A stretch of DNA of 64,000 bases from DSYU01 sp964437595 (GTDB lineage: Bacteria; Chloroflexota; Anaerolineae; Anaerolineales; Anaerolineaceae): positions 9,932-73,931 of the forward strand of contig CAYTHO010000019.1 of NCBI GenBank assembly GCA_964437595.1. The letters are read 5' to 3'. Position numbers and translations under genes: made by a program. Below, one piece after another: positions 25,063-33,275 of this stretch; the first letter of the stretch is position 1; each line of letters begins with the position of its first letter. The notes under the pieces were generated by a model. The model was not told where the DNA came from. It did not search any database and saw only the letters and a list, made by a program, of their open reading frames with translations.

Positions 25063-25196
25063 AGTGGGAACTTCCACCACGGATTGTTCGTCCTATTATT
25101 GAAGCCTGAATAATGCAGGCTGGTGTTACGTTCATTTAGCAAAATCATCGCCGCGAAGAGGAGACGATCCGCCAGCGGAATGAGGAGAAGAAAACC

Positions 25197-26459
25197 ATGA
25201 ACCGGAAATATTTATTCGCCATCGTTGGTGTCTGCCTGATTGGCCTGGTTTCCAGCGCCTGTTTGCCGCGCGTACCATCGGGGATTAACAGCGAGAGCCA
25301 GGCAGCCACGCAGAACGCCATCATTATTCAGGCCGTTGAGGCTACCGCGACAACCAGCGCGATGATGACGCAGATCTCGCAGTTAGAGACGCAGATCGCC
25401 GCGGCCACTACGCCGCAGGCGCAGCAGCCTACTGCCCAGGCGACCACTGAACCCGGGAAGGACATCGCGCCATCTTCCACTGCCTCACCTACACAAATCC
25501 CGGCTACGGCTACCAACACCCCGGTCCCGCCGACCAATACGCCCGTCCCGCCCACCAATACGCCTGTTCCGCCAACAGCCACCGTCACGGCTACTCCTCT
25601 CCCCTGCAACCAGGCCCAGTTTATCGCGGACGTGACCGTTCAGGACGGCTCTACATTCTTGCCCGGCGCTTCCTTTACCAAAACGTGGCGGCTGAAGAAC
25701 ACCGGCGCCTGCACCTGGACGACCGGGTTCGATGTGGTATTTGTTGACGGCAACCAGCTTGGCGCGCCAAAGGTTATTGATATGCCCGGCAATGTTGCCA
25801 ACGGGCAGGTCATTGATATATCGGTGACCATGGTGGCCCCAACCAGCGCGGGCAGCTACCGCAGCAATTGGAAGCTCCGCGATGCGTCTGGTGTTCTGTT
25901 TGGGGTGGGGGAGAAAAGCTCACCGTTTTACGCCGATATTCGCGTTACGGCGTCGTCATCCGGTGCCCCGCTGGACTTTATTGCCAGAATGTGCGAAGCT
26001 AAGTGGTCGAATGCGTCCGAGTCGCTGCCCTGCCCGGGTAACAATAATGATGCTCGCGGCTTTGTGCGCCGCATCGATAAGCCAACGCTCGAAAGTGGCT
26101 ACATCGATGATGAGCCGGTGCTGCAGATGCATCCCCAGATGGTTACCGACGGCCTAATTCGCGGGACTTACCCTTCCTTCGCGGTGGAAAAAGGTCACTA
26201 TTTTGTGGCAACGATTGGCTGTGGTTATGAAGAACCTTCCTGTGATGTCACCTTCCGCCTCGACTATCAGATTGGGAACGGGTCCATTCAGACGTTGAAA
26301 ACCTGGCAGGAGAAATATGATAAACAGTTTGCCCTGGTGGAGGTGGACCTGAGCAGTCTTGCCGGGACGGACGTAAAATTCATACTCACCGTGCTGGCCA
26401 ACGGATCATCTCACCAGGACCGCGCGCAGTGGCTGCTGCCGCGCGTCATCAAGAAGTAA
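25197..26459 (+). CDS. lipoprotein with NBR1 Ig-like domain and C-terminal beta module
   Basis: 420 residues. Signal peptide MNRKYLFAIVGVCLIGLVSS with lipobox SSAC; GGAGAAG precedes the ATG. Residues ~35-65 form a short helical region (ATTSAMMTQISQLETQIAAA), then a Thr/Pro linker with three perfect TNTPVPP repeats. The Ig-like domain follows (~140-240): FTKTWRLKNTGACTWTTGFD and SAGSYRSNWKLRDASGVLFG. A further ~170-residue module (~250-420) reads LDFIARMCEAKWSNASESLP, RRIDKPTLESGYIDDEP and VFRLDYQ-like TFRLDYQIGNGSIQTLKTW. That module is shared with the next gene and not with the one at 777. Likely surface-exposed; ligand unknown. It is a tandem paralogue of 26471-27657. Confidence 0.85.
   Translation: MNRKYLFAIVGVCLIGLVSSACLPRVPSGINSESQAATQNAIIIQAVEATATTSAMMTQISQLETQIAAATTPQAQQPTAQATTEPGKDIAPSSTASPTQIPATATNTPVPPTNTPVPPTNTPVPPTATVTATPLPCNQAQFIADVTVQDGSTFLPGASFTKTWRLKNTGACTWTTGFDVVFVDGNQLGAPKVIDMPGNVANGQVIDISVTMVAPTSAGSYRSNWKLRDASGVLFGVGEKSSPFYADIRVTASSSGAPLDFIARMCEAKWSNASESLPCPGNNNDARGFVRRIDKPTLESGYIDDEPVLQMHPQMVTDGLIRGTYPSFAVEKGHYFVATIGCGYEEPSCDVTFRLDYQIGNGSIQTLKTWQEKYDKQFALVEVDLSSLAGTDVKFILTVLANGSSHQDRAQWLLPRVIKK
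25512..25574 (+). repeat. three 21-base tandem repeats encoding TNTPVPP
   Basis: Units at 25512-25532, 25533-25553 and 25554-25574 each encode Thr-Asn-Thr-Pro-Val-Pro-Pro, differing only at third codon positions. They form the linker between the anchor and the Ig-like domain. The silent differences show selection on protein sequence rather than recent duplication. Confidence 0.85.
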
Positions 26460-26470
26460 TCGGCCCTGCG

Positions 26471-26824
26471 ATGTACCGCAAGTTGGTTTTACTGGCTGCA
26501 CTGCTGGTTTTGGGGAGTATTCTTACCAGCGCCTGCTCCGGGGAGATTCCCATTTCGGGCGATCCCCGGCCTACGGAAGACACCAGCAGTGCAGCTACGC
26601 AGGGCGCAATGCAGACCGAAATTGCCGGGTTGTATACGCAGGTTGCTCAGGTGACGGCGGGGGCGGCGAGACGGCTGTGCCTGAGCTGCCCACGCCCACA
26701 ATTACGGACACCGTGGAGCCACCGCCTACCTTTACTCCGGAACCCACGGCTACGGAAACTGCCGTGCCGCCCACGCCGACCGCTACCAGGCCGCCCCTAC
26801 CCTGCAACGCGGCCATTTTCATAG
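26471..26824 (+). CDS. N-terminal part of a frameshifted Ig-like lipoprotein
   Basis: From ATG 26471 the frame gives MYRKLVLLAALLVLGSILTS then AC, a signal peptide with lipobox TSAC. A segment SAATQGAMQTEIAGLYTQVA follows, parallel to the same part of the upstream paralogue. After GTGACGGC the frame runs into GGGGG (26659-26663), and beyond it the frame that matches the paralogue is the -1 frame (ORF at 26677). In the original frame the protein would continue with an unrelated Arg/Pro-rich stretch to 26824. One extra G in the run would restore a single ~395-residue protein. Either a sequencing error, a recent mutation or a -1 frameshift site explains this. Confidence 0.6.
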   Translation: MYRKLVLLAALLVLGSILTSACSGEIPISGDPRPTEDTSSAATQGAMQTEIAGLYTQVAQVTAGAARRLCLSCPRPQLRTPWSHRLPLLRNPRLRKLPCRPRRPLPGRPYPATRPFS

Positions 26825-27657
26825 GCGATATCAGCATCCCCGATGGCTCGGTGCTGCCCCCTGGAACGGGGTTCACCAAGACCTGGCGGCTGGAGAACGC
26901 CGGCGCCTGCACCTGGACAACCGCTTACGCGCTGGTTTTTGTGGATGGCAGCCGCCTGGGAGGCCCCAATGTCCTCTCTCTGCCGGGCAATGTGGTTCCA
27001 GGAGAGGTGATTGACCTGTCTGTCAACCTGGTCTCGCCCAATGAAGAGGGCAGCTACCGCGGCAACTGGATGCTGGCGAACGCCTCGGGCGAATTATTTG
27101 GCATCGGCAGCAAGAGCAGCCCGTTCTTCGTTGATATCCGCGTGGCCGAATCGGTCAGCAGCGGACCGCTCGACTTTGTGGCCGCGTACTGCCAGGCCGA
27201 ATGGCACAGCGGAGCGGAACGCCTGCCCTGCCAGGGCCGCAACAATGACAGCCGCGGCTACGTACGCCGCATCGATAACCCTACCCTGGAATCGGGCTAT
27301 ATCGATGACGAGCCTGCCCTGCTCACCCACCCGCAGATGATCACGGATGGTTATATCAGCGGTAAATACCCGGCCATCCGCGTTGAGGCGAATTATTTCT
27401 TCTCTGCGGTCATCGGCTGCGCATACCAGGCCGGGGCCTGCGATGTCACCTTCCGACTCGAATACCAGCTCGAAAATGGCCGTGTCTACACCCTGGCTAC
27501 CTGGGATGAGGTGTACGATGAGGAGTTTCACCTGGCCGAAGTCGATTTGAGCGGCCTGGCCGGGCAGAATGTGCGCTTTATCCTCACCGTGGAAGCGAAC
27601 GGCACCTCTTCGCACAACCGGGCGCAGTGGCTTGCTCCCCACATTTCGGAGCGCTGA
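26677..27657 (+). CDS. C-terminal part of the frameshifted Ig-like lipoprotein
   Basis: 326 residues in the frame that carries the mature domains. It opens with a Thr/Pro linker (FTPEPTATETAVPPTPTATR). The Ig-like domain has FTKTWRLENAGACTWTTAYA and EGSYRGNWMLANASGELFGI. The C-terminal module reads LDFVAAYCQAEWHSGAERLP, RRIDNPTLESGYIDDEP and TFRLEYQLENGRVYTLATW, close to the upstream paralogue at every segment. The frame is in fact open upstream of 26677 through the G-rich region (GGGGETAVPE), supporting an indel in the G run. Without the N-terminal part it would lack a secretion signal, so this piece is probably not a gene on its own. Confidence 0.7.
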   Translation: MPELPTPTITDTVEPPPTFTPEPTATETAVPPTPTATRPPLPCNAAIFIGDISIPDGSVLPPGTGFTKTWRLENAGACTWTTAYALVFVDGSRLGGPNVLSLPGNVVPGEVIDLSVNLVSPNEEGSYRGNWMLANASGELFGIGSKSSPFFVDIRVAESVSSGPLDFVAAYCQAEWHSGAERLPCQGRNNDSRGYVRRIDNPTLESGYIDDEPALLTHPQMITDGYISGKYPAIRVEANYFFSAVIGCAYQAGACDVTFRLEYQLENGRVYTLATWDEVYDEEFHLAEVDLSGLAGQNVRFILTVEANGTSSHNRAQWLAPHISER

Positions 27658-27787
27658 CGTCCAGCAGTCTGATGGCAAGGGACGAGCGGGGTATTATAAA
27701 CAGCCAGGTGGGAGCTGCTATCGCTGCGGTTTCTTTCCCAGAAAACCCTTTTCTCTCGGCAGAAATGCGGTAAAATAAATGTCATCT

Positions 27788-27871
27788 GGGGCGGTGGCGG
27801 AATAGGCAGACGCAGCAGACTTAAAATCTGCCGGCCGAGAGGTCATCAGGGTTCGACCCCCTGCCGCCCCA
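27788..27871 (+). tRNA. tRNA-Leu (anticodon TAA)
   Basis: Acceptor GGGGCGG pairs with CCGCCCC (27864-27870), discriminator A. Anticodon arm GCAGA-CTTAAAA-TCTGC gives anticodon TAA, reading UUA. A long variable arm (CGGCCGAGAGGTCAT region) is typical of class II Leu. T arm CAGGG-TTCGACC-CCCTG. The 3' CCA is not encoded. TAAAAT at 27771-27776 is a likely -10. Confidence 0.96.
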
Positions 27872-28002
27872 TAGTTGAAACATCCGTATTACTGGCGCGT
27901 TCAATGACGCGCCAGGCGTGTTTAATTCCTTTTTTACCGTTTTCTGCGCGGACCCGGCGGGCAAACATGCTACAATTGTTTATCTCAACAAAGGATATGA
28001 AA

Positions 28003-28242
28003 ATGGAACCTGGTCAAAGTTTAGATGACTCCATTATTCACCAGCTTGCGATTGAGTTTGCCAAAGCAGAGGCCCTACGTTTGATCAATTCCACCACCAA
28101 GGGGGATCTGGTCAACCGCAAAATGGTGACAGATGAATTCTATAATGCCTATGATGAATATATCCTGAAACTGCGGAGTGAAAACCAGACCCGGGACCGG
28201 TCCTACATCGAGGCTTTTGACGATCCGTTAAAAGATATCTAA
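28003..28242 (+). CDS. small conserved-looking hypothetical protein
   Basis: 79 residues from ATG 28003, chosen because AAAGGA (27990-27995) lies 7 bases before it; ATG 27997 is an alternative. The sequence is acidic and helical: LDDSIIHQLAIEFAKAEALR, then NRKMVTDEFYNAYDEYILKL, ending IEAFDDPLKDI. There are no cysteines, signal peptide or membrane segment. TACAAT at 27971 could be its -10 box. No family is recognised. It stands alone between tRNA-Leu and a strong terminator, in the manner of small soluble regulatory or adaptor proteins, but no function is proposed. Confidence 0.65.
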   Translation: MEPGQSLDDSIIHQLAIEFAKAEALRLINSTTKGDLVNRKMVTDEFYNAYDEYILKLRSENQTRDRSYIEAFDDPLKDI

Positions 28243-28316
28243 TGACGCATCCATCCGTGCAAGCGGATTAGAAACAACTTCAGCATTCTATTCGCCTGGC
28301 GTAACGTTGAATTCAG

Positions 28317-28351
28317 GAAGGGACTGCCGCGATTCACACGGCAGTCCCTTC
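28317..28351. terminator. bidirectional terminator
   Basis: GAAGGGACTGCCG pairs perfectly with CGGCAGTCCCTTC over a 9-base loop. It lies between the small protein gene (ends 28242) and the converging LysM gene (ends 28358). Confidence 0.75.
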
Positions 28352-28357
28352 TCCTAC

Positions 28358-28900
28358 TCATTTACTGGGTTCTTTGGGCGTTTCGTAGAAGCGAGGCACG
28401 TTTTCGCCCCGACCATCAGGGATATGGATCAGCTCGCCGCGCATCAACTGATTAGGATCGTCAATCTGCGGGTTCGCGGCCAGCAGTTTTTCCAGCGTCA
28501 GGCCATAGCTTTTGGCAATGCGGTTCAGGTTATCGCCGCTTTTGACAAGGTACATCTGGTCCTCAAGCTCGACCCGCCCGTCGTCTTTCTCGCGCTGCCA
28601 CACAAATACCCGCGCCCGGTCCAGGCGCGGCAGGCCTTCACTGCGACCAGCAGGCAGGATGATGACCTGGCCCGTGCGGAGCAGGTTGGGATTGGTGATG
28701 GCCGGGTTAACCGCCAGCAGTTGGTCAACGGTCAGCCCGAAGCGTTTTGCGATGGACGTAAGTGTCTCGCCATGCTTGACGGCGTATTCTGCGGTGCCGC
28801 TGCCTTGAGCAAAAACCGGAGCAGCGCTCAGCAGCAAGGTTGCCATCAGAATCATAACCGCCAGAATGGGGAACAGGCGTGGTTTTGGAATGGTGAACAT
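28358..28900 (-). CDS. secreted protein with two LysM domains
   Basis: 180 residues. I chose the ATG at 28900 (MFTIPKPRLFPILAVMILMA) because AAAGGGA precedes it and the signal peptide then ends at SAAPVFAQG. The mature protein has two LysM repeats: YAVKHGETLTSIAKRFGLTV with QLLAVNPAITNPNLLRTGQV, and YLVKSGDNLNRIAKSYGLTL with KLLAANPQIDDPNQLMRGEL. They are separated by a charged linker (RSEGLPRLDRARVFVWQREK). LysM binds peptidoglycan or related glycans. No catalytic domain is attached, so it is a wall-binding or scaffold protein. Confidence 0.9.
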   Translation of the reverse strand: MFTIPKPRLFPILAVMILMATLLLSAAPVFAQGSGTAEYAVKHGETLTSIAKRFGLTVDQLLAVNPAITNPNLLRTGQVIILPAGRSEGLPRLDRARVFVWQREKDDGRVELEDQMYLVKSGDNLNRIAKSYGLTLEKLLAANPQIDDPNQLMRGELIHIPDGRGENVPRFYETPKEPSK

Positions 28901-29085
28901 CGTTTTTCCCTTTGATCTATATGAATGATTGGGTTGGTACAGCAATTCCGCCCTTGTTTCATCTATAAGACGAAAATGAAAAATGATAAGTTCCCGCAGA
29001 CGCATGCTTTTGTAAAGTAGGTGAAAACAAGGCCGTAAGGTTTGGGTCTATAATTACCTTATCTTCAGACCATAGGAGATGATGG

Positions 29086-29379
29086 ATGACGCGCTGGCTG
29101 TACAATTCCGATGGCGATCCAATTGCGTATATTTATGGAACTCATGTGTTCACCCGGCGGGGTGACTTCTTCGGCAAGCTGTACGAAGATAATACAGTTT
29201 GGAACGGGGAATATCTTGGGGAATTGTTTGCTGATGACCGGCTGATCTACGATGCGCGCAAATTAAAAGGCTCCCGCGGCATTCCCGGTATGCCCGGGCT
29301 GCCCGGTTTTATCGGCGATCCGGCATTCAAAGGGCCGGTCACACTGCCGTTAGGATACCGCGACGTAGAACCGGATTAG
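29086..29379 (+). CDS. small protein with four-stranded repeat (4-fold beta flower-like) and collagen-like tail
   Basis: 97 residues; AGGAG lies 7 bases before the ATG and TATAAT is at 29049. The first ~55 residues show a repeating pattern of W/Y-x-x-G-x-x-I/V: WLYNSDGDPIAYIYGTHVFT, RRGDFFGKLYEDNTVWNGEY, LGELFADDRLIYD. This fits the '4-fold beta flower' small domain. The tail GSRGIPGMPGLPGFIGDPAF has Gly every third residue over a short span, like a collagen stub. No catalytic residues stand out. Family assignment is tentative; function unknown. Confidence 0.65.
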   Translation: MTRWLYNSDGDPIAYIYGTHVFTRRGDFFGKLYEDNTVWNGEYLGELFADDRLIYDARKLKGSRGIPGMPGLPGFIGDPAFKGPVTLPLGYRDVEPD

Positions 29380-29442
29380 GCTGGAACCGCCCGTATTGCC
29401 AGCGGCGGCGGGCCGTCAGTTGGGGCTTGCGCTGCTTTCCGG

Positions 29443-29985
29443 TTAAAACAACTGCTTGGAAAGCACGCGCCCTTTATATGCGCTGTCTTCCGGCGTGTCG
29501 ATCTCAACCAGGTTGGCGTCTTCCCAGCGCAGAAGCACCTTCCCCAGCAGATCCGCGCGGATTACCACCAATGCAATCGCATACTGCTGCGAATCGACGG
29601 CGGCCAAACCGGCCTGCCAGCCCTCGCCGCGTTCCAGTTCCAGCGGTCCAAGCTCGTCAACCACCAGCAGGTCACACGGTGTGCAATGTGCCAGCACCTG
29701 GTTGCCCCATTCCAGGGCGCCTGGGTGAAAGCGCCAGTGTTTTGCGCCAGGGGTGGCGGCTCCGCCTGGCGCGACGGCTGCTGCGAGCCGCCGGATTTCT
29801 CCGGTGCGCAAATCCTCTGTGTCAATGGCTGCCCTCCGGATTCCTTCGAACACGGGATGGGAAATCAGCCCGCCCGGCTTCCAGCCAGCTTCTCGCGCAG
29901 CCTTTACCAGGCGGCTGCAAAAGGTGGTTTTGCCCGCCCCGCGGCATCCGGTAATAAGAAAGAGCATGGGTTTCGTTTGGCCCAT
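29443..29985 (-). CDS. THEP1-like nucleoside-triphosphatase (DUF265/NTPase_1)
   Basis: 180 residues. Walker A ITGCRGAGKTTFCSRLV at the N-terminus, Walker B DLLVVDELGPLELERGEGW, and RAGWKPGGLISHP after the P-loop, all matching the THEP1 family of small P-loop NTPases/nucleotide kinases. It starts at ATG 29985, 29 bases after the last ABC transporter gene. A TATAAT box 6 bases before the ATG and the lack of a Shine-Dalgarno point to its own leaderless transcript. The biological substrate is not known. Walker B context rules out an ABC protein. Confidence 0.82.
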   Translation of the reverse strand: MGQTKPMLFLITGCRGAGKTTFCSRLVKAAREAGWKPGGLISHPVFEGIRRAAIDTEDLRTGEIRRLAAAVAPGGAATPGAKHWRFHPGALEWGNQVLAHCTPCDLLVVDELGPLELERGEGWQAGLAAVDSQQYAIALVVIRADLLGKVLLRWEDANLVEIDTPEDSAYKGRVLSKQLF

Positions 29986-29991
29986 GCTCTT

Positions 29992-29997
29992 ATTATA
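29992..29997 (-). promoter_or_regulatory. -10 box 6 bases before the THEP1-like start
   Basis: Minus-strand TATAAT at 29992-29997, ATG at 29983-29985. Predicted start of transcription falls on or next to the start codon. It lies between the stop of the upstream ABC gene and this gene. Confidence 0.45.
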
Positions 29998-30014
29998 GCG
30001 GTATAGCGTTTTCT

Positions 30015-31085
30015 CTAGCGGCGAATCACACCCTGCAGGTTTAATTCCTCGGCGTAGTGACAGGCCACAAAGTGCTCGTTGCCCATATCGCGAAGCTGTG
30101 GTTCCTCGCTGGAGCATCGTTCGCGGGCGTAAGGGCAGCGCGGGTGAAAATAACATCCGCTGGGCGGGTTGGATGGGTCGGCAATTTCGCCTTTGAGTTG
30201 AATGCGTTTGCGATCTTCGCGTCCAATGGGGTTGGCAATGGGCACGGCGGATAGCAGCGCCTCAGCGTAGGGATGACGCGGGTTCACATATAGATCCAGC
30301 GAATTGGAAACTTCCACCACCTTTCCTACATACATCACCACGATGCGATCGCAGATATGGCGAATAACGCTCAGGTCGTGGGAGATGAAGAGGTAGGTCA
30401 GGTTGAATTCGTTCTGAAGTTCTTCGAGCAGGTTCAGGATTTGCGCGCGGATAGATACATCCAGCGCGGAAACCGCCTCGTCGCAGATGATCAGGCGCGG
30501 CGAAGTGATCAATGCCCGGGCTACGACCAGGCGCTGGCGCTCTCCGCCGCTGAATGCATGCGGGTAGCGCTGCATATACTCGGGGCGCAGTCCTACGCGC
30601 TTGAGCAGTTCTTCCACGCGCGGCTGCATCTCGCTATCAGGGCAAATCTTGTTTACCCGCAGCGCCTCGCTGACGATATCAAAGACGGTCATGCGGGGAT
30701 TGAGCGAGGAGTATGGGTCCTGAAAGATCATGCGGATATCGCGGCGGTATGGCTGGATTTCTTCTTCTTTAAATCCTGCCAGGTCCACCACACTCCCATC
30801 CGCACGCTGGTAAAGGATCTCGCCTGCGGTTGGTTTATAGGCACGGACGATGCTGCGCCCGACGGTTGTTTTCCCGCAGCCGCTTTCGCCAACCAGGCCA
30901 AGCGTTTCGCCTGGGTGGATGAAGAAGTTCACATCGTCTACAGCTTTTACATACCCGCTGACCCTGGCAAAAACCCCTTTGGTTATTGGGAAGTGCATCT
31001 TCAGGTGTTTTACTTCCAGCAGGTAATTGGTATTCTTTCCATTGGATCCTGGTATGGTCGAATCAACGGGCTGCTGCATGTTCAT
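30015..31085 (-). CDS. dipeptide/oligosaccharide ABC transporter ATP-binding protein (OppF type)
   Basis: 356 residues. Walker A GESGCGKTTVGRSI, Q-loop IRMIFQDPYSSLNPRMTV, signature HAFSGGERQRLVVARAL, Walker B LIICDEAVSALDVS, switch His in LFISHDLSV. The C-terminal oligopeptide-transporter extension with four Cys is present (PPSGCYFHPRCPYARERCSS), as in DppD/OppF. The start overlaps the OppD-type gene by 23 bases. It pairs with the OppD-type ATPase to energise import through the two permeases. A LacI regulator heads the cluster, so the substrate is more likely sugar-containing than peptide. Confidence 0.92.
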   Translation of the reverse strand: MNMQQPVDSTIPGSNGKNTNYLLEVKHLKMHFPITKGVFARVSGYVKAVDDVNFFIHPGETLGLVGESGCGKTTVGRSIVRAYKPTAGEILYQRADGSVVDLAGFKEEEIQPYRRDIRMIFQDPYSSLNPRMTVFDIVSEALRVNKICPDSEMQPRVEELLKRVGLRPEYMQRYPHAFSGGERQRLVVARALITSPRLIICDEAVSALDVSIRAQILNLLEELQNEFNLTYLFISHDLSVIRHICDRIVVMYVGKVVEVSNSLDLYVNPRHPYAEALLSAVPIANPIGREDRKRIQLKGEIADPSNPPSGCYFHPRCPYARERCSSEEPQLRDMGNEHFVACHYAEELNLQGVIRR

Positions 31086-32109
31086 GCTCCCTTACCTCCT
31101 GTAAATTTTTATCGTATAACAGGCAGCGGACCGTGTGATTGGGTCCGATTTCAATGGTGGAAGGATCGACCGAGCGGCAGACTTCCATGGCCATCGCGCA
31201 GCGTGGGTTGAACGTGCAGCCTGCCGGGCGGCGGAATGGGCTGGGCACCATCCCCTTGATCGGATCCAGTTCGCTGCGGTCGATCGCAATTTTCGGAATC
31301 GAGCGCAGCAGAGCCTGAGTGTAGGGATGCTTCGGAGCGTGGAAGATCGTTTTTACATCACTGCATTCGACGATTTTGCCCAGGTACATCACAGCCACAT
31401 CGTCGGCTACTTCCGCAACAACGCCCAGGTCATGGGTGATGAACAATACCGCCATGTTCAAATCGTTCTGGAGGGACTTGATCAGCTCCAGAATCTGGGC
31501 TTGAGTGGTTACATCCAGCGCGGTAGTAGGTTCATCTGCGATCAGCATGGACGGGTTGCAGGAAAGGGCCATAGCGATCATTGCGCGCTGGCGCATGCCG
31601 CCGCTCAGGCGGAACGGGTATTCATCGACCATGCGGTCAGGGCGTGGGATGCCGACCTTGCGCAGCAAATCTATGGCTTTTGCGCGGGCTTCTTCTTTGG
31701 TGGTTTTTTGGTGCAGTAAAATGGCTTCACTGATCTGTGAGCCAACCGTGTGCATCATGCTCAGCGATGACATAGGCTCTTGAAAGATCATCGCTATTTC
31801 TTTCCCGCGGATGCTGCGGATTTCACGACTGCGCGTGTGGAGCTTTGCGATATCAACCACACCTTCTTGCTGGTTGCTGTGCCGCTGGCGGAAAATGATA
31901 TTCCCGTCCACAATCCTGCCTGGGGCGTGAATGATCTTCAGAAAGGCCCGGCTCGCAACGCTTTTCCCGCAGCCGCTTTCACCCACCAAGCACAGTGTCT
32001 TTCCGCGGTAGATATTCAGGTCAATGCCATCCACCGCTTTCACTACACCTTCATCGGTGAAGAAATGGATTTTCAAGTCTCGTACTTCTAGTAATAAGTT
32101 CTCATCCAT
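31063..32109 (-). CDS. dipeptide/oligosaccharide ABC transporter ATP-binding protein (OppD type)
   Basis: 348 residues. The start at 32109 follows GGAGGTAGCC; four upstream codons in the same frame are ignored. Walker A GESGCGKSVASRAF, Q-loop EIAMIFQEPMSSLSMMHTVG, signature FRLSGGMRQRAMIAMAL, Walker B MLIADEPTTALDVT and His in LFITHDLGVV. The C-terminal extension PAGCTFNPRCAMAMEVC carries the family's cysteines. It overlaps the permease gene upstream (stop 32121) and the OppF gene downstream. Together the two ATPases form the heterodimer of an Opp-type importer. Confidence 0.92.
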   Translation of the reverse strand: MDENLLLEVRDLKIHFFTDEGVVKAVDGIDLNIYRGKTLCLVGESGCGKSVASRAFLKIIHAPGRIVDGNIIFRQRHSNQQEGVVDIAKLHTRSREIRSIRGKEIAMIFQEPMSSLSMMHTVGSQISEAILLHQKTTKEEARAKAIDLLRKVGIPRPDRMVDEYPFRLSGGMRQRAMIAMALSCNPSMLIADEPTTALDVTTQAQILELIKSLQNDLNMAVLFITHDLGVVAEVADDVAVMYLGKIVECSDVKTIFHAPKHPYTQALLRSIPKIAIDRSELDPIKGMVPSPFRRPAGCTFNPRCAMAMEVCRSVDPSTIEIGPNHTVRCLLYDKNLQEVREHEHAAAR

Positions 32110-32120
32110 GGCTACCTCCA

Positions 32121-33254
32121 TTAATAGGGATCAGCGGCGTCGCGCAGGCCGTCGCCCAGGAAGTTAAGGGCCAACACGGTGAGGATTACCGCCGCGCCCG
32201 GGAACATCATCCAGGGGTTGTTGGCAATGACGGATACCTGCTGGCAGTCTTGCAGCATCACGCCCCAGCTTACCACAGGGGGGCGCAGCCCCAAGCCCAA
32301 GAAGCTCAACGCCGTTTCGCCCAGGATCATTCCGGGGATAGCCAGGGTGATAGAGGCGATGATATGGCTCAAGAAGGAGGGCACCATGTGGCGGGTGATC
32401 AACCGCCAGCGGTTGCAGCCGTCCAGGCGCGCGGCGAGAACAAAATCCTCTTCGCGCAGGGCCAGGAATTTGCTGCGTACCACGCGCGCCATCCCTGTCC
32501 ATCCTACGAAGGAGAGGATGATGGAAATCATAAAGTAGACGCGCAGGGCTGGCCAGTCGATGGGTACCACCGCGGCCAGGGCTAACCAGATTGGCAGGGT
32601 GGGGATGGAGATAAAAATTTCGATAACGCGCTGGATCAGGTTATCAATCCAGCCTCCCACCAGGCCAGAAATGCCGCCTAACAGGATGCCAATTGACAGG
32701 CTGATGAATACCCCAACCAAGCCCACGGTCAGCGAGATGCGGCTGCTGTAGATGATGCGGGTGAGCACATCGCGGCCCAACTTATCCGCGCCAAGGAGAA
32801 AGAAGGGGTCCTTGGGGTTTTCTGGGCCAATCAAGTGGACATCGCCGGGAAATAACCCCCACAGCTTATACTTTTCGCCTTTGGCGAAGAATTTGATCGG
32901 CACGATTTTGGTTTTGTCTACTACCCAAATCCTTTTGAGTGATTGGGGATCGCGGGTAAAACTCAAACCGTAAACAAAGGGTTTGAACTTCCCGTCCAGG
33001 AAAAAGTAAATGGGTTGGGGCGGTGCAACGACATAATCACTGTAAACTTTAAACGGCTGCGATGGGGAGATAAACTCACAAAAGAGCGCGCCAATGTAGA
33101 GGAGGATAACAATTACACCGCTGATCATGGCCAGCTTGTGCTTGCGCAGCTTCCACCACATCAGCTTCCATTGTGAAGCTACTTCTACTTTTAAGTCCTC
33201 CTGGCGTGGGGCTTGAATACCTGGAGTACCTATAGGGAGGGTATCGGTTGCCAT
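32121..33254 (-). CDS. ABC transporter permease, OppC type with long periplasmic loop
   Basis: 377 residues, longer than the ~300 of peptide OppC. The first helix (KLAMISGVIVILLYIGALFC) is followed by a ~110-residue extracytoplasmic insertion (PPQPIYFFLDGKFKPFVYGL, IPIKFFAKGEKYKLWGLFPG) before HLIGPENPKDPFFLLGADKL and GRDVLTRIIYSSRISL. The EAA loop GCNRWRLITRHMVPSF is near residue 280. Such loops occur in OppC homologues of oligosaccharide importers in thermophiles and Chloroflexota. Order with OppB, OppD, OppF and the binding protein defines a complete importer. Confidence 0.9.
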   Translation of the reverse strand: MATDTLPIGTPGIQAPRQEDLKVEVASQWKLMWWKLRKHKLAMISGVIVILLYIGALFCEFISPSQPFKVYSDYVVAPPQPIYFFLDGKFKPFVYGLSFTRDPQSLKRIWVVDKTKIVPIKFFAKGEKYKLWGLFPGDVHLIGPENPKDPFFLLGADKLGRDVLTRIIYSSRISLTVGLVGVFISLSIGILLGGISGLVGGWIDNLIQRVIEIFISIPTLPIWLALAAVVPIDWPALRVYFMISIILSFVGWTGMARVVRSKFLALREEDFVLAARLDGCNRWRLITRHMVPSFLSHIIASITLAIPGMILGETALSFLGLGLRPPVVSWGVMLQDCQQVSVIANNPWMMFPGAAVILTVLALNFLGDGLRDAADPY

Positions 33255-33275
33255 AAGAGATCCCTTTCAGATAAA

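Noticed and set aside
25103..25121. AGCCTG/CAGGCT hairpin behind yigZ
   Set aside because: Six-base stem followed by GGTG; too weak to call a terminator.
25512..25574. Short tandem repeats as a possible CRISPR array
   Set aside because: Unit length is 21, there are no spacers, differences are silent and the repeats encode a Pro/Thr linker in frame.
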